This document shows, one piece after another, positions 50,278-59,758 of a DNA stretch of 64,000 nt. The translations under genes were made by a program, and so were the position numbers. Every line of letters starts with the position of its first letter. Within the stretch, counting starts at the first letter, position 1. This DNA is from Emticicia agri (GTDB lineage Bacteria; Bacteroidota; Bacteroidia; Cytophagales; Spirosomataceae), in contig NZ_SEWF01000008.1 of assembly GCF_004168285.1 (NCBI RefSeq), positions 62,001 to 126,000 on the forward strand. The letters are read 5' to 3'. The notes beneath the pieces are model-generated. The model was not told where the DNA came from, searched no databases, and was given only the letters and a program-made list of their open reading frames with translations.

Positions 50278-53013
50278 CTATTCTTTTGTTACAATTTCGT
50301 CTAAATTCAGCATGGCATTAGCCGTAACAGCCATAGCCGCCATTTTAGGAGAAACATCTGACCTACCAAAGAATTTGTAGGCTTCTGTGGGGTGTCTGGT
50401 ATATTCCTGTTCGGTTTGTCGGTAGAGTTTGGTCAATACCTGTAATTTCCGGTTATCAATATTCCGCATCATTATCAGATTAAAACCTGCCTGTATCTGT
50501 TCTTCAGGGGTTTTGCCTTTTTTCAGCATATTTCTGGCTAACTCCTGTGCGGCTTCTACATAGGCCGGGTCGTTGAGGGTTACTAAAGCCTGTAACGGGG
50601 TATTGGTGCGCTGACGCCTTAACTGACAGAATTCCCGGCTTGGGGCATCAAACGACATCATAGACGGATAAGGGGTAGTTCTTTTCCAGAACGTATAAAG
50701 TGCCCGACGATATTTATCTTCTCCCTGCGAGAGTTTCCACGATTCGCCGCTCCAAGGAGATAACCATAAGCCTTCAGGCTGATAAGGCATTACGCTTTTA
50801 CCATACATTTTTTTAGACAATAAACCACTCACCAATAATGCCTGGTCTCTTACCTGCTCGGCTGACAGGCGGATACGTGGCCCACGGGCTAAATAACGGT
50901 TATAAGGGTCTTTTTCTACCAGTTCAGGCGTAACATCAGACGATTGCTGGTAAGTACCTGATAGTACAATTAGCTTCAGGAGTTTTTTTACACTCCATTG
51001 CATATCGTTCTGAAAAGTAAAGGCCAAGTAATCGAGCAAAGCAGGATTAACAGGGCTAAAACCCTGTGTACCAAAATCTTCGAGGGTTTCTACAATACCA
51101 ATGCCGAAAATCTGTTCCCAGAAACGATTGACTGCTACACGTGCTGTAAGCGGGTTTTTACCATCTACCAACCATTTAGCCAATCCTAATCGGTTCTGAG
51201 GATAATTTTTTGGGATGGGAGGTAAATATTCAGGCACACCGGGTTTTACTTCTTTGCCATGCACCAACCAGTTACCACGTTCAAAAATATGCTGTTTACG
51301 AGCTAAATCTCCCTCACCATCATTCATGATAGGCGTAAAGTCTGCATTGGCATTCAGTATTTCTTTGTATTTCAGTTCAACAGATTCATAGTCTTTACCC
51401 TCTCCGAAAGTTTTCTGAAATGCAAACCATTTAATCTGTATCCAGTCTTTTGGTTTTTTAGGATTGGTAAAAGTAAAATACAAATCGTGTTTACCTTCCA
51501 GTTTGGGTAATGTATAAACCATTACTGTATCTTGTGCTGCCGGAATCGTCAGAATCACATTGCCATCTATTTTACCGTCTCTGATTTGCAGTATCCCTTT
51601 ATCTGTACCCCAGTCGTAGCTGATTATCAAACGGTTTTTATCAGTCAGAGTTACGTCTTTCAACCGACCATAGCCCCCGTGTTGAAAACCAATGTATCTT
51701 GAACTCAATAAAGAAGAAGTACCTGCCGATAGAGGCTCTACATCATGCGAATTAAATTTAGGCTCTAAAGTCCTGACAAATTTTTCAAAATCCTTTTCGT
51801 TTCTACCTTTAGCCAAAATCCAGCTTTTCAACTCTTCTATTTTGGTTGAATCTTCCGGCTTATAGAATCGTAGATAGGGTGTATCGGTATATATATCTTC
51901 ATCACGGGCATTGTTAAAAAATGCCATCAGTTTGTAATATTCTTCATGCCTGAATGGGTCGTAAGGATGTGTATGACACTGTACACAACTCATGGTAGTG
52001 CCCTGCCATACATCAAATGTCGTGTTTACCCTGTCAAGCGTAGCTGCTACCCTGAACTCTTCGTCCACCGTTCCTCCTTCGTCGTTGTTCATCGTATTCC
52101 GGTGGAAACCTGTGGCTATCAATTGCTCATTTGTAGGATTGGGCAATAAATCTCCGGCCAATTGCTCTATGGTAAATTGATCGAAAGGCTTATCTTCATT
52201 AAAAGCTTTGATTACATAATCACGGTAACGCCAGATATTGCGGTACATATCCGCTTCATACCCTTTGGTATCGGCATAACGGGCTAAATCTAACCACATA
52301 GCTGCCCAACGTTCACCATAGGCAGATGAAGCTAATAGCTGGTCAACTACTTTTTCATACGCATTTTCGGAGGCATCATTCAGAAAGGCTTGTAATTGTG
52401 CTTCTGTTGGGGGTAAACCTGTCAAATCAAGATAAACACGACGGAGTAAGGTGCCTTTGTCAGCTGGCTTTGAATATTCAAGTCCTTCTTCTTTCAGTTT
52501 ATGCAAAACAAAATTGTCAATCTCATTCTTAGCAAAACGGGTTTCTTCATCTTCTATCAAACCCAAACGGGCAAAAAAGCCACCCACTGAGGGTACAGCT
52601 GGCTTTTCTGGTTGCTGATAAGCCCAGTGGTCTCCCCAAGGAGCTCCCTGGTCAATCCATTTTTTGAGTAGGGCAATTTCTTCTTTGTTGAGGGGATCTT
52701 TGCCTTTAGGCATCCGCTCTTCGGTATCGTGGATAATCAGGCGTTTGTAAAACTCTGAATGTTCGGCATCACCCGGCACAATGGCTATTTTTCCCGATTT
52801 CCCTTTGGTATTGATGGCTTCCTGCGAGAACAGGAAACTTAACTCTGCCGCTTTTTTCACACCTCCATGACAAGACACACAATGCTTGTTCAGAATCGGT
52901 TTGATTTCGGTATTAAAATCAACCTGATTTGAAAAAGGATTAAAACTGAATGCCATGATAGCCACAATGGCTATCACTATCAGGGAGAAGAGAAGGGGTT
53001 TTGAGTATTTCAT
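50278..53013 (-). CDS. PSCyt1/DUF1549/DUF1553 cytochrome protein, copy A
   Basis: The 911-residue protein starts at ATG 53013 ([20 protein letters not shown]). It has an N-terminal membrane/signal helix, a PSCyt1 cytochrome c domain with CVSCHGG (about 42-48) and [24 protein letters not shown]1549 domain follows ([40 protein letters not shown], plus a second heme-like [12 protein letters not shown]). A CBM6-like beta region (about 410-540) and DUF1553 ([40 protein letters not shown]) complete it. The function is unknown; such proteins are linked to polysaccharide or aromatic oxidation in planctomycetes. The usual DUF1501 partner gene is missing. It is closely similar to copy B. Confidence 0.87.
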   Translation of the reverse strand: MKYSKPLLFSLIVIAIVAIMAFSFNPFSNQVDFNTEIKPILNKHCVSCHGGVKKAAELSFLFSQEAINTKGKSGKIAIVPGDAEHSEFYKRLIIHDTEERMPKGKDPLNKEEIALLKKWIDQGAPWGDHWAYQQPEKPAVPSVGGFFARLGLIEDEETRFAKNEIDNFVLHKLKEEGLEYSKPADKGTLLRRVYLDLTGLPPTEAQLQAFLNDASENAYEKVVDQLLASSAYGERWAAMWLDLARYADTKGYEADMYRNIWRYRDYVIKAFNEDKPFDQFTIEQLAGDLLPNPTNEQLIATGFHRNTMNNDEGGTVDEEFRVAATLDRVNTTFDVWQGTTMSCVQCHTHPYDPFRHEEYYKLMAFFNNARDEDIYTDTPYLRFYKPEDSTKIEELKSWILAKGRNEKDFEKFVRTLEPKFNSHDVEPLSAGTSSLLSSRYIGFQHGGYGRLKDVTLTDKNRLIISYDWGTDKGILQIRDGKIDGNVILTIPAAQDTVMVYTLPKLEGKHDLYFTFTNPKKPKDWIQIKWFAFQKTFGEGKDYESVELKYKEILNANADFTPIMNDGEGDLARKQHIFERGNWLVHGKEVKPGVPEYLPPIPKNYPQNRLGLAKWLVDGKNPLTARVAVNRFWEQIFGIGIVETLEDFGTQGFSPVNPALLDYLAFTFQNDMQWSVKKLLKLIVLSGTYQQSSDVTPELVEKDPYNRYLARGPRIRLSAEQVRDQALLVSGLLSKKMYGKSVMPYQPEGLWLSPWSGESWKLSQGEDKYRRALYTFWKRTTPYPSMMSFDAPSREFCQLRRQRTNTPLQALVTLNDPAYVEAAQELARNMLKKGKTPEEQIQAGFNLIMMRNIDNRKLQVLTKLYRQTEQEYTRHPTEAYKFFGRSDVSPKMAAMAVTANAMLNLDEIVTKE

Positions 53014-53084
53014 GATTGCTGAGGCAATATGATTTATGAATACAATTGGGTCTGCTTTGTTTGAAAATTCGCTTCCCAATCGGG

Positions 53085-53215
53085 ACTTCGGCTTCGCTCA
53101 GCCGCCGATTCGATAGGTCATTGTTTTATTAGAACTAAAATGATAATTTAATTAATAACAGCGCCAAGCCCGGTGCCTGAGCGGAGCGACCGACGCCCGG
53201 TCGAAGGCCGTGCGT
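53085..53215. repeat. GC-rich REP-like repeats between the tandem cytochrome genes
   Basis: Two GC-rich blocks flank an AT-rich centre: GACTTCGGCTTCGCTCAGCC at 53093-53112 and, roughly inverted, GGTGCCTGAGCGGAGCGACC at about 53170-53189 followed by GGTCGAAGGCCG. They share the TGAGCGGAG/TCGAAG words with the inverted repeat at 42.05-42.15 kb. Confidence 0.55.
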
Positions 53216-53228
53216 ACGCCAATACCCC

Positions 53229-55970
53229 CTACTCCTTCGTTACAATTTCATCTAAATTCAGCATGGCATTGGCCGTAACAGCCATAGCCGCCATTTTAGG
53301 CGAAACATCTGACCTGCCAAAGAATTTGTAGGCTTCAGTCGGATGTCTGGTATATTCCTGCTCAGTTTGTCGGTAGAGTTTAGTGAGTACCTGTAATTTG
53401 CGATTATCAATATTCCGCATCATTATCAGGTTAAAGCCTGCCTGTATCTGCTCTTCGGGGGTCTTGCCTTTTTTCAGCATATTTTTTGCCAGTTCCTGTG
53501 CCGCTTCTACATAAGTAGGATCATTGAGGGTTACCAGTGCCTGTAAAGGCGTGTTAGTGCGCAAACGTCTTAGCTGACAGAATTCCCGGCTTGGTGCATC
53601 AAACGACATCATAGACGGATAAGGAGCCGTACGTTTCCAGAAAGTATAAATGGCCCTACGATACTTGTCTTCCCCTTGCGAAAGTTTCCAGGATTCTCCA
53701 TTCCACGGCGACTGCCACATGCCATCAGGCTGATAAGGCATTACGCTTTTACCATACATTTTTTTAGACAACAAACCACTTACCAACAATGCCTGGTCTC
53801 TTACCTGCTCGGCTGACAGACGGATGCGTGGCCCACGGGCTAAGTAACGATTATATGGGTCTTTTTCTACCAGTTCAGGCGTAACATCAGACGATTGCCG
53901 GTAAGTACCTGAGGTAACAATTAGTTTAAGGAGTTTCTTTACACTCCATTGCATATCGTCCTGAAAAGTTACTGCCAGGTAATCAAGCAATTCGGGATTA
54001 GTGGCACTAAAGCCCTGTGTACCGAAATCTTCCAGAGTTTCAACAATGCCCGTTCCGAAAATCTGCTCCCAGAAACGATTGACTGCCACACGTGCCGTAA
54101 GTGGGTTATTCCCATCTACCAACCACTTCGCCAGTCCCAGACGATTAGTAGGGTAATCTTTCGACATTTTTGAGAGATACTTAGGCACACCGGGTTTAAC
54201 CTCTTTGCCATGCACCAGCCAGTTCCCACGTTCAAAAATATGTTGTTTACGTGCCAGGTCTCCCTCGCCCTCACTCATAATTGGCGTAAAATCAGCTTTG
54301 GCATTCAGTACCTCTGTGTATTTCAGTTCAACCGATTCATAGTCTTTACCCTCTCCAAAAGTTTTCTGGAATGACAACCACTTGATTTGCAACCAGTCTT
54401 TCGGTTTTTTAGGATTAGTAAACGTAAAATATAAATCGTGCTTGCCTTCTATTTTTGGCAAAGGGTAAAACATAACCGTATCACGAGCCGCAGAAATAGG
54501 AATAGTAAGTATGATATTGCCATCTACTTTATCCTCTCTTATATGCAGTATCCCTTTTTCAGTACCTGTACTAAAATTCATCACCAGCCGATTCTTATCT
54601 GTCAGGGTTACCCCTTTCAATCGGCCATAGCCCGTGTGTTGTAGCCCTAAATACTTGGCATCTAAGAGAGACGATGTACCATTAGAAAGCGGCACAATAT
54701 CATGCGAATTGAATTTAGGTTCTAAAATCCTGATAAATTTTTCAAAATCCTTTTCGTTTCTACCTTTAGCCAAAATCCAGCTTTTCAACTCTTCTATTTT
54801 GGTTGAATCCTCTTGCTTATAGAATCTCAGGTATGGGGTATCACTTACTACATCTTCATCACGGGCATTGTTAAAAAATGCCATCAGTTTATAATATTCT
54901 TCATGCCTGAATGGGTCGTAAGGATGTGTATGACACTGTACACAACTCATGGTAGTACCCTGCCATACATCAAATGTCGTGTTTACCCTGTCAAGCGTAG
55001 CTGCTACCCTGAACTCTTCATCCACCGTTCCTCCTTCGTCGTTGTTCATCGTATTCCGGTGGAAACCTGTGGCTATCAGTTGCTCATTTGTAGGATTGGG
55101 CAATAAATCTCCTGCCAATTGCTCAATCGTAAATTGATCGAAAGGTTTATCTTCGTTAAAAGCCTTTATCACATAATCCCGGTAACGCCAGATATTTCGA
55201 TATACATCTCTTTCATACCCTTTGGTATCGGCATAACGGGCTAAATCTAACCACATAGCTGCCCAACGTTCACCATAGGCAGATGAAGCTAATAGCTGGT
55301 CAACTACTTTTTCATAAGCATTTTCGGAGGCATCATTCAGAAAGGCTTGTAATTGTGCTTCGGTAGGGGGTAAACCTGTCAAATCAAGATAAACACGACG
55401 GAGTAAAGTGCCTTTGCCAGCTGGCTTTGAGTGTTCAAGCCCTTCTTCTTTCAGTTTATTGAGTACAAAATTATCAATCTCATTCTTAGCAAAACGGGTT
55501 TCTTCATCTTCTATCAAGCCTAAACGGGCAAAAAAGCCACCTACGGAGGGTACAGCTGGCTTTTCTGGTTGCTGATAAGCCCAGTGATCTCCCCAGGGTG
55601 CACCCTGGTCAATCCATTTTTTGAGTAGGGCAATTTCTTCTTTGTTGAGCGGGTCTTTGCCTTTAGGCATCCGCTCTTCGGTATCGTGGGTTATCAGACG
55701 CTTATAAAACTCTGAGTGTTCGGCATCGCCCGGCACAATGGCTACTTTTCCCGATTTCCCTTTGGTATTAATGGCTTCCTGCGAGAACAGGAAACTTAGC
55801 TCCGCAGCTTTTTTCACACCTCCATGACAAGACACACAATGCTTGTTCAGAATCGGTTTGATTTCGGTATTGAAATCAACCTGACTTGAAAAAGGATTAA
55901 AGCTAAAAGCCATAATAGCCCCAATGGCTACCACTGAAAGAGACAACAAAAAAAGCCTTGTGTATTTCAT
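53229..55970 (-). CDS. PSCyt1/DUF1549/DUF1553 cytochrome protein, copy B
   Basis: This is the 913-residue paralog of the gene immediately downstream, with the same domain order: N-terminal helix ([20 protein letters not shown]), CVSCHGG cytochrome, DUF1549 with [15 protein letters not shown]6-like region and DUF1553. Long stretches are identical between the two at the protein level and nearly so in DNA. Differences cluster in the CBM6-like region ([40 protein letters not shown]) and just after it, suggesting different ligands. The start is ATG 55970. The pair clearly arose by tandem duplication, and copy B would be transcribed first. Confidence 0.87.
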   Translation of the reverse strand: MKYTRLFLLSLSVVAIGAIMAFSFNPFSSQVDFNTEIKPILNKHCVSCHGGVKKAAELSFLFSQEAINTKGKSGKVAIVPGDAEHSEFYKRLITHDTEERMPKGKDPLNKEEIALLKKWIDQGAPWGDHWAYQQPEKPAVPSVGGFFARLGLIEDEETRFAKNEIDNFVLNKLKEEGLEHSKPAGKGTLLRRVYLDLTGLPPTEAQLQAFLNDASENAYEKVVDQLLASSAYGERWAAMWLDLARYADTKGYERDVYRNIWRYRDYVIKAFNEDKPFDQFTIEQLAGDLLPNPTNEQLIATGFHRNTMNNDEGGTVDEEFRVAATLDRVNTTFDVWQGTTMSCVQCHTHPYDPFRHEEYYKLMAFFNNARDEDVVSDTPYLRFYKQEDSTKIEELKSWILAKGRNEKDFEKFIRILEPKFNSHDIVPLSNGTSSLLDAKYLGLQHTGYGRLKGVTLTDKNRLVMNFSTGTEKGILHIREDKVDGNIILTIPISAARDTVMFYPLPKIEGKHDLYFTFTNPKKPKDWLQIKWLSFQKTFGEGKDYESVELKYTEVLNAKADFTPIMSEGEGDLARKQHIFERGNWLVHGKEVKPGVPKYLSKMSKDYPTNRLGLAKWLVDGNNPLTARVAVNRFWEQIFGTGIVETLEDFGTQGFSATNPELLDYLAVTFQDDMQWSVKKLLKLIVTSGTYRQSSDVTPELVEKDPYNRYLARGPRIRLSAEQVRDQALLVSGLLSKKMYGKSVMPYQPDGMWQSPWNGESWKLSQGEDKYRRAIYTFWKRTAPYPSMMSFDAPSREFCQLRRLRTNTPLQALVTLNDPTYVEAAQELAKNMLKKGKTPEEQIQAGFNLIMMRNIDNRKLQVLTKLYRQTEQEYTRHPTEAYKFFGRSDVSPKMAAMAVTANAMLNLDEIVTKE

Positions 55971-56130
55971 AACTTGTCTATACAACAATAAATCTTTACA
56001 AATTTAAAAATTGTTTGGGGGATTCGATGCAATTCACTTAAGAATTTTAAAAGAATAGAATGACAGTGAATGGAAACGGTCTGCCGTCGCAGTCACCGTC
56101 TAAGACAACAAAGGAATTATTTATGTATAA

Positions 56131-56375
56131 GCCGGACTTATTAGGTTTCAAGAAATAAACGTTCTTTAGAAATTGCGTATAGTTTTGGCTGAAGCCAAAT
56201 ATGGTTGATGATTTACTGTTACCCCCATTTGAAAATGGGCGGACGCCGCGCGGGGCTATTGATTCAATTGCCGCCAGCTTTAGCTACGGACGCCGTGCGG
56301 GTGGAATATTAAATTATAGCATCCTATATTGGCTTTAGCCAAAACGATTATTTCTTGAAACCTAATAAGTCCGGC
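56131..56375. mobile_element. 245-bp inverted-repeat (MITE-like) element
   Basis: The arm at 56131-56161 (GCCGGACTTATTAGGTTTCA onward) is inverted at 56345-56375 with one mismatch. A second inner pair, TTTTGGCTGAAGCCAAATAT near 56183 and its inverse near 56325, is itself a hairpin. The centre holds GC-rich words GGACGCCG-CGCGGG repeated at about 56243 and 56287. It has no gene. It lies in the 715-bp gap between the cytochrome genes and the coiled-coil cluster; the remaining DNA is AT-rich with no coding signal, apart from a GC-rich stretch near 56080-56100. Confidence 0.65.
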
Positions 56376-56685
56376 AATGTATGCAAAAAATACCATTGTT
56401 AATTTAGGCGCCGAATTCCATTCGCTGTTACTACGCATTATTGCAAAACCTTTTGATCCCATTCACTTAATAAAGATATTTAACAAAAAACCTTACAGAT
56501 TTGAAAGATTTCAAAAATCATCACTAAATTTAACCATTCGACACTACTATTTACTTGTGTTGTATGATAATGTTTGTACAATCCTTACAAACCCTCAAAA
56601 TTTGAATCGAAATTAATCACAAAGTTACTTTCATAGACCCATTAATTATTTCATTTAAGCTTAAACAAGAGCCTTCAAATAAAAA

Positions 56686-57348
56686 ATGAGCGATTTTCTT
56701 AAAAAACTAAAGGGTATGTTTATAGTTGAAACTCCAACTGATGAACAAGCCTCTGACAATGCTTCAACAGCCAAACCTGAAGAAAAACCTACCAGCACTT
56801 CGCCAAGTTCTACCCCTGTTGCTCCTGCCGGAAAAGCTTCAGAAAAGTTCTATGATATTCTGTTGGGTGCTATGGAAGCCAATAATCAGGAAGGATTTGA
56901 CTATTTAGAATATAAAAAGTCTTTGGCAACACTGGCTAAAATGCCTATGGATGAACAAACCCGGTATTTTTCGGCATATGCAGCCGCACAGGCCATGGGT
57001 GTAACCCCACAGAAACTAACGGAATCGGCTAATTTTTATTTAAAAGTGTTGACTTCAGAAGATGCCAAATTTCAGGAGTCGGTAAATGCGCAACGCCAGA
57101 AACAGATTGGTAATAAAGAAAAAGCTATTGCTGATATGGATGCTACCATTAAGGCAAAGGCCGAACAGATTGCCAAACTGACACAGGAAATACAGGTGCA
57201 CCAGACAGATATGGAAAAGATGAAAGCAGAGATTTCAGATGCTGTTATCAAAATTGAAACAACACTCAGTGATTTTCATGCCACTTTCAACGAACTGACC
57301 GCTCAAATCAGCCAGGACGTTGACAACATGGGCAAATATTTAAAATAA
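56686..57348 (+). CDS. Coiled-coil protein, first gene of an unfamiliar three-gene cluster
   Basis: The 220-residue soluble protein opens with MSDFLKKLKGMFIVE, followed by a low-complexity Ser/Thr/Pro/Ala linker (about 18-50). A compact helical domain (about 52-130: FYDILLGAMEANNQEGFDYL, MPMDEQTRYFSAYAAAQAMG) and a long coiled coil (about 135-215: KEKAIADMDATIKAKAEQIA, HQTDMEKMKAEISDAVIKIE) complete it. No family is recognised. It is followed on the same strand by a PspA-like membrane coiled-coil gene and an ASKHA-domain gene, and the three probably work together. The short amphipathic N-terminus could bind membrane. Confidence 0.75.
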   Translation: MSDFLKKLKGMFIVETPTDEQASDNASTAKPEEKPTSTSPSSTPVAPAGKASEKFYDILLGAMEANNQEGFDYLEYKKSLATLAKMPMDEQTRYFSAYAAAQAMGVTPQKLTESANFYLKVLTSEDAKFQESVNAQRQKQIGNKEKAIADMDATIKAKAEQIAKLTQEIQVHQTDMEKMKAEISDAVIKIETTLSDFHATFNELTAQISQDVDNMGKYLK

Positions 57349-57457
57349 ATAAACCCTGATTCTGTTAGGAGAAAGCCTCATACCTCCGGTAGAATTACTA
57401 ATATACATCATGAATTTTATCAAATTCCTCGGGAGGCAGAGGGTCATGCAATAAGAT

Positions 57458-58441
57458 ATGGAAATGCAAGAAACCAAACCCAAATCATTTTGGGAACGCC
57501 CGGAAGGCAAGACAGGAACACTTTTCGCCGCAGGTTTACTATTGGGTGGGGGGTATCTGCTCTATAAAGCACTGCCTTACCTCATTACGTTAGCCTCAAA
57601 CACGCTGTATCTGGCTGGTTTGCTAATAGTACTGGCGGCTGTTATCTATATGATACTCGACCCTAAAATGAGAAATCTTATTTTCTACATTTACAAGAGT
57701 ATCATGCGCTGGTTAACAGGGCTTTTTGTACAACTCGACCCTATCGGTATTCTGAAAACCTACATTGATGAATTACGGAATAATCTGGCTAAAATGAATC
57801 AGCAGATTTCGACCCTGAAAGGTCAGATGTATAACCTGAAAACCATCATCGAAACCAATAAAAAACAGATTCAGAACGACCTGAATCTGGCAAGCAAAGC
57901 GAAAGAAACCGATAAACAGGCTATGATGGTATTGAAAGCCCGTAAGGCAGGACGTTTACAGGAATCGAACGTAAAATTAGAGGATTTATACAAAAAAATG
58001 GAGATTCTGTACCGGGTACTGGGCAAAATGTATGAAAACTCGGAAGTAATGCTCGAAGACATTAAAGACCAGGTTTCAGTAAAAGAACAAGAGCGTAAAG
58101 CTATCCGTGCCAGCCACTCGGCGATGCGTTCAGCCATGAATATCCTGAATGGCAATAAAGACCAACGCCAGATGTTTGATATGGCTATGGAATCGATTGC
58201 TGATGATGTAAGCCAGAAAGTAGGTGAAATGGAGCGTTTCATGGAAATGTCGTCGAACTTCATGGATTCTATCGACCTGCAAAACGGAGTATTTGAAGAA
58301 GAAGGCTTGAAAATGCTGGAGAAATGGGAAGAGGAAGGCGTATCGTTGCTTTTGGGTAATGATAAAAAAGCGCTTATTGCCGGTAAACCCATACCTACCA
58401 CCAAGCCATCAGGCAACCAATACGATAAACTTTTTGAGTAA
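57458..58441 (+). CDS. Membrane-anchored PspA/ESCRT-III-like coiled-coil protein
   Basis: The 327-residue protein has two closely spaced membrane helices (about 20-40, LFAAGLLLGGGYLLYKAL; about 47-67, LYLAGLLIVLAAVIYMIL). A long helical region (about 85-285) follows, beginning VQLDPIGILKTYIDELRNNL and continuing with AKMNQQISTLKGQMYNLK, RKAGRLQESNVKLEDLYKKM and MESIADDVSQKVGEMERFME. The D-P-xx-x-L-xx-x-I-xx-L opening and the heptad pattern recall PspA/Vipp1 proteins of the ESCRT-III superfamily, but those lack two N-terminal membrane helices. The C-terminal tail is Pro-rich. The PspA relation is by eye and uncertain. Spacing of 109 bp from the first gene suggests coupled expression. Confidence 0.7.
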   Translation: MEMQETKPKSFWERPEGKTGTLFAAGLLLGGGYLLYKALPYLITLASNTLYLAGLLIVLAAVIYMILDPKMRNLIFYIYKSIMRWLTGLFVQLDPIGILKTYIDELRNNLAKMNQQISTLKGQMYNLKTIIETNKKQIQNDLNLASKAKETDKQAMMVLKARKAGRLQESNVKLEDLYKKMEILYRVLGKMYENSEVMLEDIKDQVSVKEQERKAIRASHSAMRSAMNILNGNKDQRQMFDMAMESIADDVSQKVGEMERFMEMSSNFMDSIDLQNGVFEEEGLKMLEKWEEEGVSLLLGNDKKALIAGKPIPTTKPSGNQYDKLFE

Positions 58442-58577
58442 AAATCTTTAGTACTTAAGGTATTCTGAAAACGCTGTAAAAGGTATCTGTTATCACCGTT
58501 TTTGCAGGGTCGTCAGTTTACAAATTTCTAACTATTACATTTACACAAAATCTCAGTAGATTTAAAAACGTAACACA

Positions 58578-59630
58578 ATGAAAACATCGCTCACACCATT
58601 TGCCCGATTTATGATTACGCTTGTTATTCTGGCAGGTCTGTTTTTTGGAGGCAAATATATTCTTGATAATACCAGTTGGGGACGCTCTTTGATGAACAAA
58701 AGCAACGAGACACCCACCGAAGAATCGTCTACCAAAGCACCGGAAGAAGGTCCTGCGTCTGAAAGTTCCTCAACGGCCTCATCATCAGGGAGTGATAATG
58801 AAGCAACTGCTACGGGCTCCTCATCGTTTAATTTTGTTGCCCCTGAGCCTGTAAATGGCAAACTGAAAGGCGTGGTAGAATTAGGTGCCAGTGGTTTCAA
58901 CTCATTTATTGTTAGAGTAGACAAAGACAAAAACTGGAAATTAGAGAAATCTGAGTTTGGCAATAGCCTTGTAACCGAAAACATGGCTACCGATGAAGAC
59001 ATCAGAACAGGTCTGAAAAAATATATTGGCAGTATGCTCGATTTTGGTGTAAGTGGCCGTGATATTCACTTTGTAGTGAGTTCGGGTGCTGTAAAAGCCG
59101 ATGTTACACAAAAAATTGTCAAGAACTTAAAGGCACTTAATTACTTTGTAAATACTGTAACCCCGGAACAGGAAGGTGCTTTAGCTTTGAAGTGCGTATT
59201 GCCTAGAGATTTTGAGGAAGAGGCTTTTGTAACAGATATTGGCTCGGGTAATACCAAAATTTCGTGGTCTAACAATGGAAGTGTTTCAGCTTTAGAAACT
59301 TATGGAGCCAAATACTTTCAGAATGGTGTAGATGATGGTAAAGTATATGACGACGTAAAAGACAAAGCCTCGTCTATTCCAAGCATGAAACGCAAAACCT
59401 GTTTTATTATTGGTGGAGTGCCTTTCTCAATGGCAAAGAAAGTGAGAAATGGTAAAGAACGCTATACAGTTCTGAAAGCCCCAGCCGATTATAAAGATTT
59501 GAAAGACGCCAAAGACAAAGCAGGGGTAAATATCTACAAAGCCATTAAAGACGCTACCAAATGTGACCAATTCGTTTTCGACTGGGATGCAAACTTTACT
59601 ATTGGCTTTTTGTTGGGATTGCCGAATTAA
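58578..59630 (+). CDS. Membrane-anchored ASKHA (Ppx/GppA-like) protein
   Basis: The 350-residue protein has a short basic N-terminus, one membrane helix (about 10-30, FMITLVILAGLFFGGKYI), a Ser/Glu/Thr-rich linker (about 40-88), and a domain with actin-like ATPase (ASKHA) motifs. These are KGVVELGASGFNSFIVRVD (phosphate-1 type), EEEAFVTDIGSGNTKISWSN (phosphate-2 type) and FIIGGVPFSMAK (adenosine type). EGALALKCVL sits where the Ppx/GppA catalytic Glu region falls. By the positive-inside rule the domain would face the periplasm, where ATP is absent, so it may bind another ligand. It is the third gene of the cluster. Confidence 0.7.
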   Translation: MKTSLTPFARFMITLVILAGLFFGGKYILDNTSWGRSLMNKSNETPTEESSTKAPEEGPASESSSTASSSGSDNEATATGSSSFNFVAPEPVNGKLKGVVELGASGFNSFIVRVDKDKNWKLEKSEFGNSLVTENMATDEDIRTGLKKYIGSMLDFGVSGRDIHFVVSSGAVKADVTQKIVKNLKALNYFVNTVTPEQEGALALKCVLPRDFEEEAFVTDIGSGNTKISWSNNGSVSALETYGAKYFQNGVDDGKVYDDVKDKASSIPSMKRKTCFIIGGVPFSMAKKVRNGKERYTVLKAPADYKDLKDAKDKAGVNIYKAIKDATKCDQFVFDWDANFTIGFLLGLPN

Positions 59631-59642
59631 TTGTGAATGAGC

Positions 59643-59758
59643 GATTTAGTGATTTAGTGATTTAGTGATTTAGTGATTTAGTGATTTAGTGATTTAGTGA
59701 TTTAGTGATTAATTTACAGAGTTTTAAATAATCACACAATCACTAAATCACTAATTTC
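59643..59758. repeat. Octamer tandem array (8 x GATTTAGT) with inverted partner
   Basis: Eight perfect copies of GATTTAGT fill 59643-59706. After a 20-30 bp AT-rich loop, AATCACTAAATCACTAAT (from about 59738) pairs with them. It sits between the convergent ASKHA and permease genes. Its layout matches the octamer hairpin at 28.14-28.26 kb, with a unit differing at one base. Confidence 0.85.

Noticed and set aside
50278-55970. Assembly artefact as the cause of the duplicated cytochrome genes
   Set aside because: The copies differ consistently at many positions, especially in the CBM6-like region and the flanks, so they are true paralogs and not a collapsed or repeated contig.
56377-56616. A 79-codon ORF upstream of the coiled-coil gene cluster
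   Set aside because: It begins at the edge of the inverted-repeat element, has odd composition with no recognisable domain, and its start lies next to the repeat arm; best read as non-coding.
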